A stretch of 64,000 nucleotides of DNA, from contig NC_135381.1 in the NCBI RefSeq assembly GCF_049243985.1, positions 17,037,345-17,101,344 on the forward strand. The letters run 5' to 3'. A program made the position numbers and the translations under genes. The notes under the pieces were generated by a model. The model did no database searches, was not told where the DNA came from, and worked only from the letters and a program-made list of their open reading frames with translations. Below, one piece after another: positions 1-10,450 of this stretch. Positions within the stretch are counted from its first letter, which is position 1, and every line of letters begins with the position of its first letter. Source of the DNA: Paroedura picta (taxonomy: Eukaryota > Chordata > Lepidosauria > Squamata > Gekkonidae).

Positions 1-350
1 GGGCGGGCAGGCTGGGAAGACGCTCCGACCACAATGAGCAGGTAACGACCGCATGGCTGGCAGGTCAAATTCACCACCTTGACGTTTCTGGAAGTACCTT
101 TCGCTCGAGCCTGCGGCGACTGTACTCCCCAAAGGTCGCTCCCGGAGCACCTCTGGGATGCTCCCGTGCAAAACCTGTCGCCGCAGTTTTGGAAAAGAAT
201 ATCATGTTTCCCCTGTAATATTCCAGGGAACTGTTTGCTAGCTGGTGGGCAAAAAGGAGACCTTCACCCACCACGGTCCGCGGCACCTGCAGCATTAAAA
301 CCACCACTAGACGCCAACAGTAAAAAACACATTGGGTTGGCAGAACCATG
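1..350 (+). promoter_or_regulatory. ANHX: GC-rich putative 5' end of ANHX
   Basis: The first 300 bases are GC- and CpG-richer than the AT-rich DNA that follows. They begin with a GC-box (GGGCGGG, 1-7). An ATG with a splice donor lies at 34-47. I read this as the edge of a promoter and 5' UTR, probably of ANHX because the next exons in this orientation are ANHX. The true transcription start is probably off the left edge. It could instead belong to another upstream gene. Confidence 0.35.
34..41 (+). CDS. ANHX: Possible ANHX first coding micro-exon (M-S-R...)
   Basis: An ATG followed by AGC AG is immediately followed by a good splice donor (AG|GTAACG). It leaves two bases of a codon. A possible acceptor at 3371-3373 (TTACACAG) supplies one base, then an open frame leading into the conserved ANHX exon (T-D-N-A-W-A-K-K-M-K-Q-F). 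The phase match is seen directly. The polypyrimidine tract before that acceptor is weak and the human protein aligns from the later Met at 3399, so this exon is optional. Confidence 0.3.
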
Positions 351-978
351 AAGCCTAGATGTGGCGGACAAATAACTCCTGGGGGCTTTAAAAAGAAATC
401 TGCAAGTTTTAAAACGTCTATTTATTAACATTTACGACTACATCGTTAAAATTGCAATGTGTAATTAATTTTAGCAGTTTTAGATAGATTGTAATATTTG
501 CAAGGATATAAATCAATCTAACAAAGTAGGTTCTTAAAAAAGAAAATTTGCAACAAAGTAGTCAACTGAAGGGGGCAAGCCTAAATTGCATTGTAAGCCC
601 CATGTTATTAAATGGGCCTTACTCCCAGGAGATTCCCTTAGGTTGCAGCCTAAATGTATTCTTAATAGTTTATTTAAAAATAAATTAAGGCACGTTGGAC
701 TATTTGTTATGAATAGGAAACGTGCTCCAAGACATGGCCTTGGATGGAATAAAGTTCTGTATTGATTAGTTTTTGAAACCACCTTGGGCAACATTCAATT
801 GATTTTTATTTGCAAGTAATTGGAATAAAAGAAACCAAAATAGTTTAAATGTGGAATATTAATCAAAAATCAAATATTCCAGAATGATCTGCCACATTCA
901 AACCCTAATTCAATGGATACAATACTGGGCTGGGTGCTGGGTTTGAATGTCAGTTTACCGATAACTCCATTGAGAGCA
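351..978. other. AT-rich stretch, nothing recognised
   Basis: Intron 1 of the ANHX model if the exon at 34 is real. No exon, RNA gene or recognisable repeat seen. Confidence 0.4.
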
Positions 979-1052
979 CATCAAAATCAGAGTCCGGTAG
1001 CACCTTTAAGACCAACAAAGATTTATTCAAGGCGTGAGCTTTTGAGTAGCCT
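979..1052 (-). repeat. Retroelement 3'-tail fragment (Penelope-like, tentative)
   Basis: Reverse complement of a tail found at least four more times in the window (12316, 36268, 54600, 62088). The shared stretch reads towards a 'GGTGCTACTGGACTCTGATT' end. Here only the terminal ~70 bases are kept. Family assignment is tentative; the copy number is seen directly. Confidence 0.6.
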
Positions 1053-1204
1053 TCACTGTCACCAGATTGCAGCCTTATTCTATGTCTCTTTGTTGGAAGA
1101 GAATTCTACTGACTTTTATTTCCTAGGAAGTGTGCAGAGGCCTTGGCCCCATTTGTGAAATAAGAGGAGAAATTCAGATGGCTGCAGGACACTCATGAAG
1201 TTAA

Positions 1205-1209
1205 ATTTA

Positions 1210-1261
<52 letters not shown>

Positions 1262-1530
1262 TTAAATACCCTTGACCGAAGAATGGTACACTCCTTCTAT
1301 CTGGGATGGTCGTCCTCTTCCACCGAGCGTGCAGCTTCAGGAGGGACGCAAATGTGAGGGAGGTAGGGGGACACCTGCCTATCCAGCCAGATCCGCTGAA
1401 TCAACCCTGGTGATCAATGGGGTGACAGATGTCGCAGCCAGATGGCCTCACATCATAAATTTAAATAATAATTTAAATAATAATGGTAATTTAATATTTT
1501 AAATAATGGTAATAATAATAATAATAAAGT
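1205..1530. repeat. (AAT)n microsatellites flanking ~200 bp of unknown sequence
   Basis: An AAT tract occupies about 1209-1260, and shorter AAT/TTTAAAT-rich tracts occupy 1459-1528. Both are bordered by TTTAAAT motifs. The ~190 bases between them are GC-richer and unrecognised. I see no reading frame worth calling. Confidence 0.7.
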
Positions 1531-1955
1531 TACCCCAAATTTGGACTGGTCCTGCTGAAAGTGCCCCCAGGACATAGTTTGGAGACTTTTTTGTTGTTCA
1601 TTATAAGGGCTGAGAACTTCGGTCAAAGAGCAGTAAGTCAAAAGTGTGCACGTAAAGCTTAGAAAGCAGAGAAGGCATAAAACTTCATTCCCAGCACTTT
1701 CTGCATATTGAGTTATTCTTGTGTACCACTGACACAAACTGAGGCTACATAGTTGCCAAAAGCACTGGTTCGAGAGGGCAAAAATTGTCACTAAGATGTT
1801 TCTATTAAGTAGTTCCTTGTGAAATTACACAGCAGGAACATTTCATATGGGGCGCAGAATGTGTACTTCAGAAGAAAAGGGGGAAAAAAAGAAAATTATG
1901 TCAGCTTTTGAGAAGAATATTAAACGTGCAGTCCCTAAACTGATTCACATCCTCT
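1531..1955. other. Unassigned intronic sequence
   Basis: No recognisable exon or repeat. Confidence 0.3.
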
Positions 1956-2043
1956 AGGAGTAGTCAAATTGCGGCCCTCCAGCAGGGGCTCATGGGAATT
2001 GTAGTCCATGGACATCTGGAGGGACACAGTTTGCCTACCCCTG
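1956..2043 (+). mobile_element. Palindromic hAT-type MITE, internally deleted
   Basis: Both arms of the palindromic family are present (AGTAGTCAAATTGCGG at the left, ACAGTTTGCCTACCCCTG at the right), but the middle of the left arm is lost, leaving 88 bp. Flanks CTCTAGG and GTCTAAGG resemble the TCTA-containing target duplications of better copies. Confidence 0.75.
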
Positions 2044-3002
2044 TCTAAGGCCCTGGGTGAAGTTCTGTTTCAGATTGCACTGTAAAAATGTTTATTATAA
2101 TTTGTCACTTTTAATCAATATCTTGCTTGCTTTTTCAAGCCCTAGAAAATTCTCATTGTCACAAGATGAGAAGTTGATCTGTAGGGATCTGAAATTTTTT
2201 TGGGGGGGGGGGGGCTGGGTAATTTGCCATATTTTCTCCTGGCTGCTCTCCATTATGATAGGAATTATATGTTGAAAATTTGACAACAGAACAGGGTGTA
2301 GAATTGTAAGCATTCAAATCTCTGAATCTTAGGCTCTGGATTTTGCCAGAGAAGTAGATGCAGAGAAGTTGTGGTTGTTTTAAATAGTTATACCCACCTT
2401 CCCAGCTATATGGTGGCTGTTGAAATGACAAATATGAACCAACATTAAAAACTTCCATCAGCCAAAATAAAGAGTGAAGCAGTCAATATTTACATTTGCC
2501 AATAAAGGTATTGAATTTGAATTTGGGTGAACTGGCAAAAACACACACAAAGAGCTGACAAGGAAAAACTTAAAACATTTTAAAGTCAATAGGTTTAACA
2601 ATAACCAGAAGAAACATAGTGTGGAATGAAAGATGGAGTACTTTTCACAGTGAAACAGGCTGTAAATGCTTAGGTTTCAGTAAATCCATCATCTTTTTTT
2701 TGTACGCAGTATAACAATCACTCTAATAATCAGCAAAAAAGGTCCATGCATTTGATGCAACTTGTCTGTCCTTTCCTGAAATAATCGGCAGGGCATTCTT
2801 GGACAGCCTGCTTCACTTTGTAGCTGGCACCCACAGAATCTCCTTTGAGCCTTGTGGCTGGTCACTATTTCTCATTTTTGCAACTCTCATCTTGACTGTC
2901 AACACCAGGATTTTCTAGTGGGCAAAAGCCCTGTGAGTGCATATAAATGATGGCAAATTCTCTCCTCTAGTCTCTGCCTTCCACACGTGGTGGGAGAACC
3001 AG
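2044..3002. other. Unassigned intronic sequence with a poly-G run
   Basis: Contains a T8-G13 homopolymer junction near 2196-2214. No exon or recognised repeat. Confidence 0.35.
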
Positions 3003-3270
3003 CATGGTGTTGTAGCTAAAGAGTTAATAGACTCCAATATGGAGGACCAGGTTTGATTCCCCACTCCTCCACATGCAGCTAGCTGGATGACCTTGGGCTG
3101 GTCACAGTTCTCTTACAACTACTCTCACAGAGAAGTTCTCTTGGAGCTCTCTCAGCCTCACCTACCTCACTGGGTGTCTTTTGTGGGGACAGGAAGGGAA
3201 AGGTGCTGGTAAGCCAGTTTGGGACTCCGAGTAATGAAAAGTATAAAATAAACCAACTCCTTTTCTTCAT
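3003..3270 (+). mobile_element. tRNA-derived SINE (family A)
   Basis: The tRNA-like head has a B-box (GGTTTGATTCC). It is followed by the family body (CTCCTCCACATGCAGC ... GACCTTGGGCTGGTCAC) and a CTTTTCTTC-type tail. Seven other copies occur at 10081, 29971, 33077, 38246, 54048, 55701 and 56944. It ends about 130 bp before the conserved ANHX exon. Confidence 0.85.
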
Positions 3271-3398
3271 GGGTGCTATGTGTATATCGGTAGCATTGTT
3301 GCTGCTGGAGCTGTCTCTTGCCTCAGTTTTGACATTGGAAATTCCAATCTGAAATGCTGTATGTGTTACACAGAACAGACAACGCCTGGGCCAAAAAG

Positions 3399-3647
3399 AT
3401 GAAGCAGTTCATGGCTCTGCTTCAGAGGAATGACTGTGAAGATGCTCCACAGACCAAGCTGCTGGATGAAGCAGAAAAGCTTTGTCAGAATCTACAGCAC
3501 TCTTCTAGCAGTCTTGAAAAGCTGGTGAAGGCTATGGAACAGGGAAGGCACTGGGGATTCCTCCTTAGCAATATCCACATAGTTCGGGCTTCTGTACATG
3601 TTCACATCCGTAGCGGTCAGTACGATGTGGCTTGCAAGCTTGTAGAG
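3399..3647 (+). CDS. ANHX: ANHX exon: N-terminal SIX-like domain, start codon
   Basis: Encodes M-K-Q-F-M-A-L-L-Q-R... to ...Y-D-V-A-C-K-L-V-E, then a donor GTATAA; ends in phase 0. The order of hydrophobic and acidic residues fits the N-terminus of the anomalous homeobox protein ANHX, an atypical homeodomain protein with a SIX-like helical region before its homeodomain. I chose the ATG at 3399 because it aligns with the known start. An in-frame ATG at 3354 lies upstream, and a spliced start from 34-41 is also possible. ANHX is expected to be a nuclear DNA-binding protein; its targets are poorly known. Eight further exons follow, all in phase. Confidence 0.8.
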
Positions 3648-3683
3648 GTATAAATGCACTCTTGATCTCTTGTGGTAATATTC

Positions 3684-3979
3684 TTAAGTCTGCGGGTTCA
3701 GTGATCACGGACTCCAAGTCTTTAGAACAGCTCTTTTTATTTAGCAAGGTCAGCAACAGACTACAGCTACTGAACAGAGTAAAACAGGCAAACTCATGCA
3801 CTTTTATACCTTTCAGGCAGCCCGCTGCTGCCTCTGATTGGCTCTAAGTAGAGCAATTCGATTGGCCCTAGCGGAGCAATCTGAGCAATCCGATTGGCCC
3901 AGATTCCTTTGATTGGTTAGTTCCTTGGCTGGGAGAAACCCTCATTTGCATCAGTGTCCAAATGCCCACAGACATAACA
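3684..3979 (-). mobile_element. Solo LTR fossil of an endogenous retrovirus-like element
   Basis: Reads on the minus strand. It has the layout of a retroviral LTR: TGTTATG at one end, CCAAT-box-bearing short direct repeats, a TATAAAAG box, then an AATAAA signal. A second diverged copy lies at 6409-6727. There is no internal viral sequence beside it, so it is a solo LTR, antisense to ANHX and in its intron. A 4-bp flanking repeat (ATTC) is visible. Divergence from the other copy suggests an old insertion. Confidence 0.7.
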
Positions 3980-4472
3980 ATTCTAACATTTTAAAAAGCT
4001 CTTTCAGTGCTTCATGTACATTAGCATATTGATGTGATTTTGTTGCAGCAAAAATAAACAAGACTAAAAAAACAAACAAAAAAACAACCACCACCAAACA
4101 CCCACCCCAAACCTCTCCAGATACTATAAGTGGGTGTTCAGTTTGCATTAATTTGTCTGGGGTGGGGATAGGGGAACAGCAGGGTTATGGGACCATGAAA
4201 TCCAGGGGGCTTAAAATGAAATATAAAACAAATGATGTTGTATCATTTCCACTGTAATTCTTCCAACAGTTCTGAAAGGTGGACCTTTTGCAGAGAAACT
4301 GCTGTGGGGACAGGATAGACTAATCGAGGCCAGAAATAATATTTCACGCTTCCAGTGCTATTTCAAGGTCCAGCCTACAGTACATACGGTCCCTAAGAAA
4401 GTGGGGAGCATGAAAAGAGTGGGATTGGTGCTACGTTTCATGAAATATAAACTAACTGTCCTATTGTCTCAG

Positions 4473-4597
4473 AACTGCGGAGCAATGGAGAAAAAGGAAT
4501 TGGTGCAGCTTTGGAATGAGATCCACTATCACAAAACTATGGAGAAATATCACAAACCGTCTTTGACATCTGTCCAGAAATTCCGGTGTAGGAAAAG
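4473..4597 (+). CDS. ANHX: ANHX exon: end of SIX-like domain
   Basis: Starts after TTGTCTCAG in phase 0 and ends at AAAAG|GTACTT with two bases of an Arg codon. Encodes ...E-L-V-Q-L-W-N-E-I-H-Y... and ...S-V-Q-K-F-R-C-R-K-R, the most conserved block of ANHX. It matches the L-W-x-x-A-H-Y and K-Y-R-x-R-R pattern of SIX domains. This gave the firmest family identification. Confidence 0.9.
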
Positions 4598-5395
4598 GTA
4601 CTTGGTGGGAAGGAAGATTAAATGGGGCCAAAATAACTAATTGTTGGGAGGGACTTGTATGTTTGTTGTTTGCTGGTGAAAATTAAGCGTGCCAGTCGAT
4701 TCCAGAGCTTCCTTTCGGACTTCCTTTGTTTCTGGAGGATTCCAGAGCAAATTCTGGTGTTTATTTTACAATGCCAGAATTCAAGACAGCCCAGAACTCC
4801 TTTCCTGAATGGCTTTTGAGTCTTGAGGGCTGTCTTGAGAAGATCTAAAGAAACATATTCAAGCACATACAGGGCTGCAAAAGGTGGAGGATGTGTGCAC
4901 ACAGGACATAAGGGAATCTGCAGGCCTGTGATCCCTAATGTGATCCCTGCTAATGCCACAGTACTCATTTATGGGTTCCCTGGAGACCATTTGCTTATTT
5001 GACAATGCTTTACACCCCAAAGCAAAGGGCCTTTCCCCCACCTAATTTGGGTGGAAGGTGGTTCAGAAGGATGCAAGCCATTCAGAAACAGCTGCCTCCT
5101 TTGTAACAAGATTCTTGGGAAGTAAGCTATGACTTCTTCGGGGAATGTAAAGTTCCAGCTCTTCAAGATTCTTGGTTTGAAGCCTTCTCAACATTTTTGT
5201 TTTATGTCAGCCATTTTTGAACCATTGTGAGAAAGAGAGAGAGAGCTTCTTTTCTTTAACAGAATACGTAGTATGTGTTCAATTAACCACTAAATAAATT
5301 ACCCTGGAAAAGATATGCTTCTGGAACTTCAGTCACAATTAATATACTGAATTGGCTGCCCCCCTATTATTTGCTTGTCTTCTGCTGGTCTAAAC

Positions 5396-5530
5396 CAGGG
5401 GTAGTCAACCTGTGGTCCTCCAGATGTTCATGGACTACAATTCCCATGAGCCCCTGCAGCAAATGCTGGCAGGGGCTCATGGGTATTGTAGCCCATGAAC
5501 ATCTGGAGGACCACAGGTTGACTACCCCTG
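5396..5530 (+). mobile_element. Palindromic hAT-type MITE with perfect 8-bp TSD
   Basis: A 135-bp near-perfect palindrome with termini CAGGGGTAGTCAACCTG. It is flanked by identical GTCTAAAC at 5388-5395 and 5531-5538. Eight-base duplications and CA...TG ends fit the hAT superfamily. It has no coding capacity. Confidence 0.9.
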
Positions 5531-5538
5531 GTCTAAAC

Positions 5539-6217
5539 CCTATTTTGGCTGGCATGGGACTCTAGTGCCAAGATCAGGTGTCTTGCTTTCTATGTCATTG
5601 TGGCAGTTTGGCCACAGAAGGAACCTTATCCCTGTGGATGCCCTTAGAGTGGTACTGCAGATTAGATTCTGCCTAGGAGTACCAAGATGTTATAGCCAGG
5701 ATGGATTTTCAGACTGAGCAAGTCATCACAGGCACAGTGTGAGCTGCTGTTGACCTTGCCTGGCATCACCATGATCAGACTGGCTTAGAAACAGACATGG
5801 GGCTACAGCAGCCTTTTTTACCATGGAGAAATCCCAGGAAATCCCAGGAATGGTGTGATCGTGCATAATATTGTTGGAAACCATAGCTGTGTAGATGCCC
5901 ACTGGGGCCCTTCCCATCCCCTCCAGGCCCATCATTGGCAATTGGGGAGGACAGGTTGACATGACAGTATATGGTCATATCACCCAATATATGTTTAGCC
6001 ATTTTTAAAAATTAATTAACTCCCACCCTTTCATGAAACCCTTCCAGGGCCATCAAGAAACCCCAGGCTTTCACAAAACCCTGATCTATAGCAACAGTGA
6101 ATTCCTGTTTGCTACCACCACAGTCATGAATGGAGGGTTCAGTTCATTCATAGGTGATTAGTTTATGCACTTTGTGGAGCTTGAATAGAGCTCCATTTTT
6201 TCTTCTTCCATATACAG
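5539..6217. other. ANHX intron, nothing recognised
   Basis: No exon or clear repeat; a pyrimidine-rich tract ends in the next acceptor. Confidence 0.4.
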
Positions 6218-6341
6218 GAATCCTCCACCAGCTTCCCTCTGTCCTGATGGAGTGAAAAGTCGGAATTACCCAAAGGAGGTACGCTGGATCCTACAGAGGT
6301 TTGCCGTGGAGATGACAACCACACCAAACAGACAGCAAAGG
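6218..6341 (+). CDS. ANHX: ANHX exon: linker and homeodomain helices 1-2
   Basis: Acceptor TATACAG. The first base completes an Arg codon, giving K-R-N-P-P-P-A-S-L-C-P-D-G-V-K-S-R-N-Y, then E-V-R-W-I-L-Q-R-F-A-V-E-M-T-T-T-P-N-R-Q-Q-R. It ends in phase 0 before GTAAAC. This is the start of the homeodomain (helices 1 and 2). The P-P-P-x-S-L-C-P block matches my recollection of the human ANHX protein. Confidence 0.88.
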
Positions 6342-6408
6342 GTAAACCTGCAGATAACTCTGTATGTTGTTTGCATAAGCAAGGATTAACAATTTGTGAT
6401 TGTCAGTA

Positions 6409-6727
6409 TTAAGTGTGCAAGTTCAGTTATCACAGACTCCCAAGTCTTCAAAACAGCTCTTTTTATTTAGCAGCTCCAGCAGCAGACTGCAACTACTGAA
6501 CAGAGAAAAACAGGCAAACTCATGCACTTTTATACCTTTCAGGCAGCCAGCTGCTGCCTCTGATTGGCTCTAAGCGGAGCAATCCTATTGGCCCTACGCA
6601 GAGCAATCCGATTGGCCCTAAGCAGAGCAATCCGATTGGCTCTGGCAGAGTGATTAGGATTGGTTAGTTCCTTGACTAGCAGAGAACCTTCAGTTGCATC
6701 TGTGTCCAAATGCCCACAGACATAACA
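6409..6727 (-). mobile_element. Second solo LTR fossil, same family as 3684
   Basis: Same LTR layout as the copy at 3684 and also antisense to ANHX. It carries about four copies of a ~25-base unit with CCAAT boxes (as GATTGG on the plus strand), one more than the other copy. It is flanked by an identical 7-bp repeat GTCAGTA at 6402-6408 and 6728-6734. No internal region; old, solo. Confidence 0.72.
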
Positions 6728-6842
6728 GTCAGTACCTAGTCTGCGAGAGACGGGTGTGGGCAGTGGACGAGGACAGAAACAAGAGCTGTGAGCCAACTCT
6801 CTGGCTTACTTCAAAATCTAGGTTTGGATCAAATATGCCCTT

Positions 6843-7020
6843 ATGGAAGGGAGGATAGCCATCATACAATGCAGCCATGAAGCCTTAGGCAGACTCAACA
6901 TACATGGAACTGACTGGCAGCTGTGTGAGGCAGGATGCTGGACAAGATGGACCATTTATCTGATCCAGCAGGGCTTTTATTATCTTTGGAGATTGCTTTC
7001 CTTCCATATGCTGCTTCATA
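6843..7020 (+). repeat. Old dispersed repeat, SINE/CR1-type 3' portion
   Basis: Contains GATGCTGGACAAGATGGACC and TGATCCAGCAGGGCTT, a degenerate motif common at 3' parts of reptile retroposons. Boundaries are uncertain. Confidence 0.4.
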
Positions 7021-7466
7021 ATTCTGAAGATTCCCCACAGTCCTCTGAATGCCACTGGTTGTGTAATTAGTTAGGAAGACACAGGCATAGAAAGAAGTAA
7101 TTTCAGTACCTCTGCACCATTAATGAGCTGTTTTAGACCAGCCAAACTCTAAGGTCTTTTCATAATCTGTGCCTCATTTGGGACTTGGAGTGAATAGGGA
7201 AGAAGTGTCAACTACTTGGACAAAACATTTTTCTATCCTATTGGGGTGTGTGTGTGTTTTATAAATCACTTTAATTTATCTCTTCCCCTTTTGTGGGGTG
7301 ATTGATCTGAGAAGCTGGCACAGGTCCTTCAAGGGCCCAAATGGTATAGAGCTGATCCATCCCTTGTTGGCTAAGGATAACTAATAAGACTTAAATTTAA
7401 AGGACCTCTATAAAGATGAGGAATTAATCTGGATGTAATTTATGCCACATCTTTTGTTCACTGCAG
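7021..7466. other. ANHX intron, nothing recognised
   Basis: A (GT) run near 7246-7256. Ends in acceptor TTCACTGCAG. Confidence 0.4.
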
Positions 7467-7668
7467 GACGTTTTGGCCCATGCAACAAACTTGCAGCCCC
7501 AATGCATCTATAACTGGTTTGCTAATTATCGTCGCCGTCAGAAAACCAAGCCCAGTCCACCAAAAGAGCTTAACCCATCAACTTGCCAAGAGGAATCTCA
7601 AGCAGAAAGGACAGAAGGACAAAAAAGCCCAGCACAGAATACAGATCAGCCTTCTTTCGGTCACCAAG
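7467..7668 (+). CDS. ANHX: ANHX exon: homeodomain recognition helix
   Basis: Begins D-V-L-A-H-A-T-N-L-Q-P-Q and continues C-I-Y-N-W-F-A-N-Y-R-R-R-Q-K, a homeodomain helix 3 with the invariant W-F-x-N-x-R core (W48, F49, N51, R53 by homeodomain numbering). A low-complexity S/P/E/Q tail follows. The exon ends with one base of a Gly/Asp codon before GTAAAC. The IYNWFANYRRRQ string matches ANHX rather than typical SIX or HNF1 homeodomains. Confidence 0.92.
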
Positions 7669-8344
7669 GTAAACATTATGGTTCATGCTGCTGAGAGAAG
7701 GATCCCAGTATGGAGTAGAGATGGACTTATAAAACACAAATATACTAAGGCACACTTGCCCTGATGGCCCTCCTGTTGCATTGGTTCCCATATGCTGAGT
7801 TTATGCTTATGCTGTGACAGGGATGGAATATGGCTAGTTGAGAAACTTTACAAAACTCAGCTCTTTTGGATTTCCTGTCATCCTGTTTCCTGTCAGTAGC
7901 ACAAACTAGCAACTTACACTTGTGCTAATGATGTCTAAGGATGCTTCATATAAAATGACTGGTAGGAAAACCCATTTTAAAAATAGGTGGGGGATTGGGG
8001 TAGCCCCTCCAACTCTCCTGGCAGCTAGGAGGCCAGGCAGAGTGGCATAGCTGACGGGGAGTGTCTGTATGATCTTCCCCGCCATCTCTTGGTGGCAAGG
8101 AGGTTGGGGGAGAGTAGGGTAGCCAGTGTGGAACACGCTTGGAAGGCCTTCCCCCACCATCTCCCAGTAGCCAGGAGGCTGGGGACAGCAGTGTGGCTGG
8201 TGCAGTGTGCGTCTGGTTGGCTTTCCCATTGGCCTTAGGAAACCATAGTTCCACTTACTTTTGCCCAGCAAATGCAGCACTTCTCAAATAAATCCCACTT
8301 GAAGCATAGTGGGACAGGGGAAAGATGCAACTAGAATGAGAGTT
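7669..8344. other. ANHX intron, nothing recognised
   Basis: A GC-rich portion at 8000-8250 has weak internal repetition (CTCCTGGCAGC...GGAGG blocks). No coding signal. Confidence 0.35.
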
Positions 8345-9240
8345 GTAAGGGGTCCTCCTTACAACCCCCTACAGGAACTTACAACTACCTGCCCACCTAC
8401 TCACAATCTGCCTCAATAAAATCAGCATTTTTGTCAGATGACTATCTAGCCTCTGCTTAAAACCACCCAAAATCCAGTTTACCTTTTTAACTACTGAGTC
8501 ACACTGCTGACTCATATTTGGTGTCTGGCCTACTAAGACCCCCAGATCCTTTTCACATGTACTACTGCCAAGACAAGTCTCACCTATCCTATAGTGATGC
8601 ATTTGGTTTTTCTTACCTAAATGCAGAACTTTACATTTTTCACTATTAAAATTCATTTTATTCATTTTAGCCCAGTTTTCTAGCCTGTCAAGATCATCCA
8701 TTCATTATTGTTAATCTAAGTTATCTGTATTGTTTCTGTTTTATGTGAACCGCCCTGAGCCTTCGGGGAGGGCGGTATATAAATATAATGAATAAAATCC
8801 TGTTTCCTGATTCTGTCTTCTGATGTGTTTGCTACCCCTCCCAGTTTAGCATCATCTGCAAATTTAATAAGCACCCCTCTATTCCTTCATCCAAATCATG
8901 TTTTCCCCCCCCCCATTCCATGTGAACCACCCTGAGCCTCAGGGGAGGACGGTATACAAATATAAAAAAATAAAATAAATTTATGAATATGTGGAATAAC
9001 ACAGGGCAGATCCCTGAGACACTCCACTCTTCTCCAAGAAGATGACAAAACATTTACAAGCGCCCTTTGGGTGCGATCTGTCAACCAATTCTCAATCCAC
9101 CTAAGAATAATAAGATCCATACAACATTTTACCAACTTGCCAATAAGAATATCATGAGGAACCTTATCTAAAGCCTTCCTGAAATCAAGGTAAACAATGT
9201 CCACAGCATTCCTTTGATCTAGCAGCTCTGTGCCTGTGTT
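8345..9240 (-). mobile_element. CR1 LINE fragment with two inserted retroposon tails
   Basis: Minus-strand frames encode CR1 reverse-transcriptase C-terminal motifs: D-L-D-R-L-E-N-W-A-K-M-N-K-M, L-G-S-S-T-C-E-K-D-L-G-V-L-V, and V-Y-L-D-F-R-K-A-L-D-K-V-P-H. Reading frames are broken. Two short insertions of a retroposon tail (AACCGCCCTGAGCC...GGTATATAAATA) interrupt it near 8706-8800 and 8897-8985. It lies antisense in an ANHX intron. Confidence 0.88.
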
Positions 9241-9564
9241 CATGTGCCGACTGGCATGCCAGCACCAGCACACCCCCACACACCCCCACAGAGCGATGCG
9301 GTGCTGACTGCTTCTGGCTGGAATGGCTGCTTTGGCAGCCTAAGTAGTAACCTGTCTTTTTCCACACCAAAAGTGGCTTTTCTCATCCCTTGTGAAGAGA
9401 AATACTTCTGTGGCATTCCGTTTCTAGGCACCGTCAGTTCTCATAATCTGGAAGAGGATTCTCTGTCCTGTGCCCAAATATTGCCATCATGTTTGTGTTT
9501 TTGTAATTTCTTCATGAAAGCCTTGGAGTGTCTTTTCTGCCTGTATTTTCTCTCATTGTTTCAG

Positions 9565-9691
9565 ATGGACTTCATGTAGACACTGGCTTGAAGCAAATGG
9601 AGCTGCCTCTTGTGAGCAATAATCCAGGTTGGGAGCAGATAGACAGAGGCCAGGTCTACTCCAGCCGTGGAACCTTTATGTTGCCTGGCAG
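9565..9691 (+). CDS. ANHX: ANHX exon: C-terminal region
   Basis: Acceptor TTGTTTCAG. Two bases complete an Asp codon, then G-L-H-V-D-T-G-L-K-Q-M-E-L-P-L... to ...T-F-M-L-P-G, ending with AG before GTGAAG. Called from splice sites and phase continuity on both sides; this region is weakly conserved between species. Confidence 0.68.
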
Positions 9692-10080
9692 GTGAAGGAT
9701 AGCAGTGTTACTTTGGGGTCCTTTCTGGATTGCTCCTTTTAGTAATTTGGCATTAAAAGCCATCCTTTGTGCCTGTCTCTCTCCGCTCCCCATGAATCAA
9801 TGATGATTCAGACATAACTTAACATTTATTTCAATTATTTTAATTATAGTTTATGAAACTATAATTTGGATGAAAATATGAGTTTGTCCAGTTAAATGTT
9901 GATTTAATTGCCTTTGTTCCAACCAAGCTTTACTGTAGCTAGGGAATGCATGAGATGGTAAGGGGCAAACCAGGATAATCCCAGGATACCCCAAAAGTTA
10001 AGATGTAGTTTTAAATAATAAACTAATTTCAGAACATGGTTTCAGATCCTGGCTTGAAAGACCTTAGTTAACCATAGTTA
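9692..10080. other. ANHX intron, nothing recognised
   Basis: AT-rich; no repeat recognised. Confidence 0.35.
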
Positions 10081-10366
10081 GAAGAAGAAGAAGAGTTGGT
10101 TCTTATATGCTGCTTTTCTCTACCTGAAGGAAGCTCAAAGCAGCATACAGTCACCTTCCCTTTCCTCTCCCCACAACAAACACCCTGTGAGGTGGGCGAG
10201 GCTGAGAGAGCCCTGATATCACTGCCCGGTCAGAACAGTTTTATCAGTGCCGTGGTGAGCCCAAGGTCACCCAGCTGGCTGCATGTGGGGAAGTGCAGAA
10301 TCGAACCTGGCTCGCCAGGTTAGAAGTCCACACTCCTAACCACTGCAACAAACAGAGTGGCCTACA
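10081..10366 (-). mobile_element. tRNA-derived SINE (family A), reverse orientation
   Basis: Starts with GAAGAAGAAGAAGAGTTGGT (reverse of the CTT tail) and ends with the reverse of the tRNA-like head. A B-box complement (GAATCGAAC) is at about 10301. Confidence 0.88.
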
Positions 10367-10450
10367 ATACTATGATCATACAAACAGTTGTTGAAGCCAC
10401 AGTTGTGCATTTTTTTCTGAACTGAGCTTGTGTTTGTGGAACCTTTGCAG

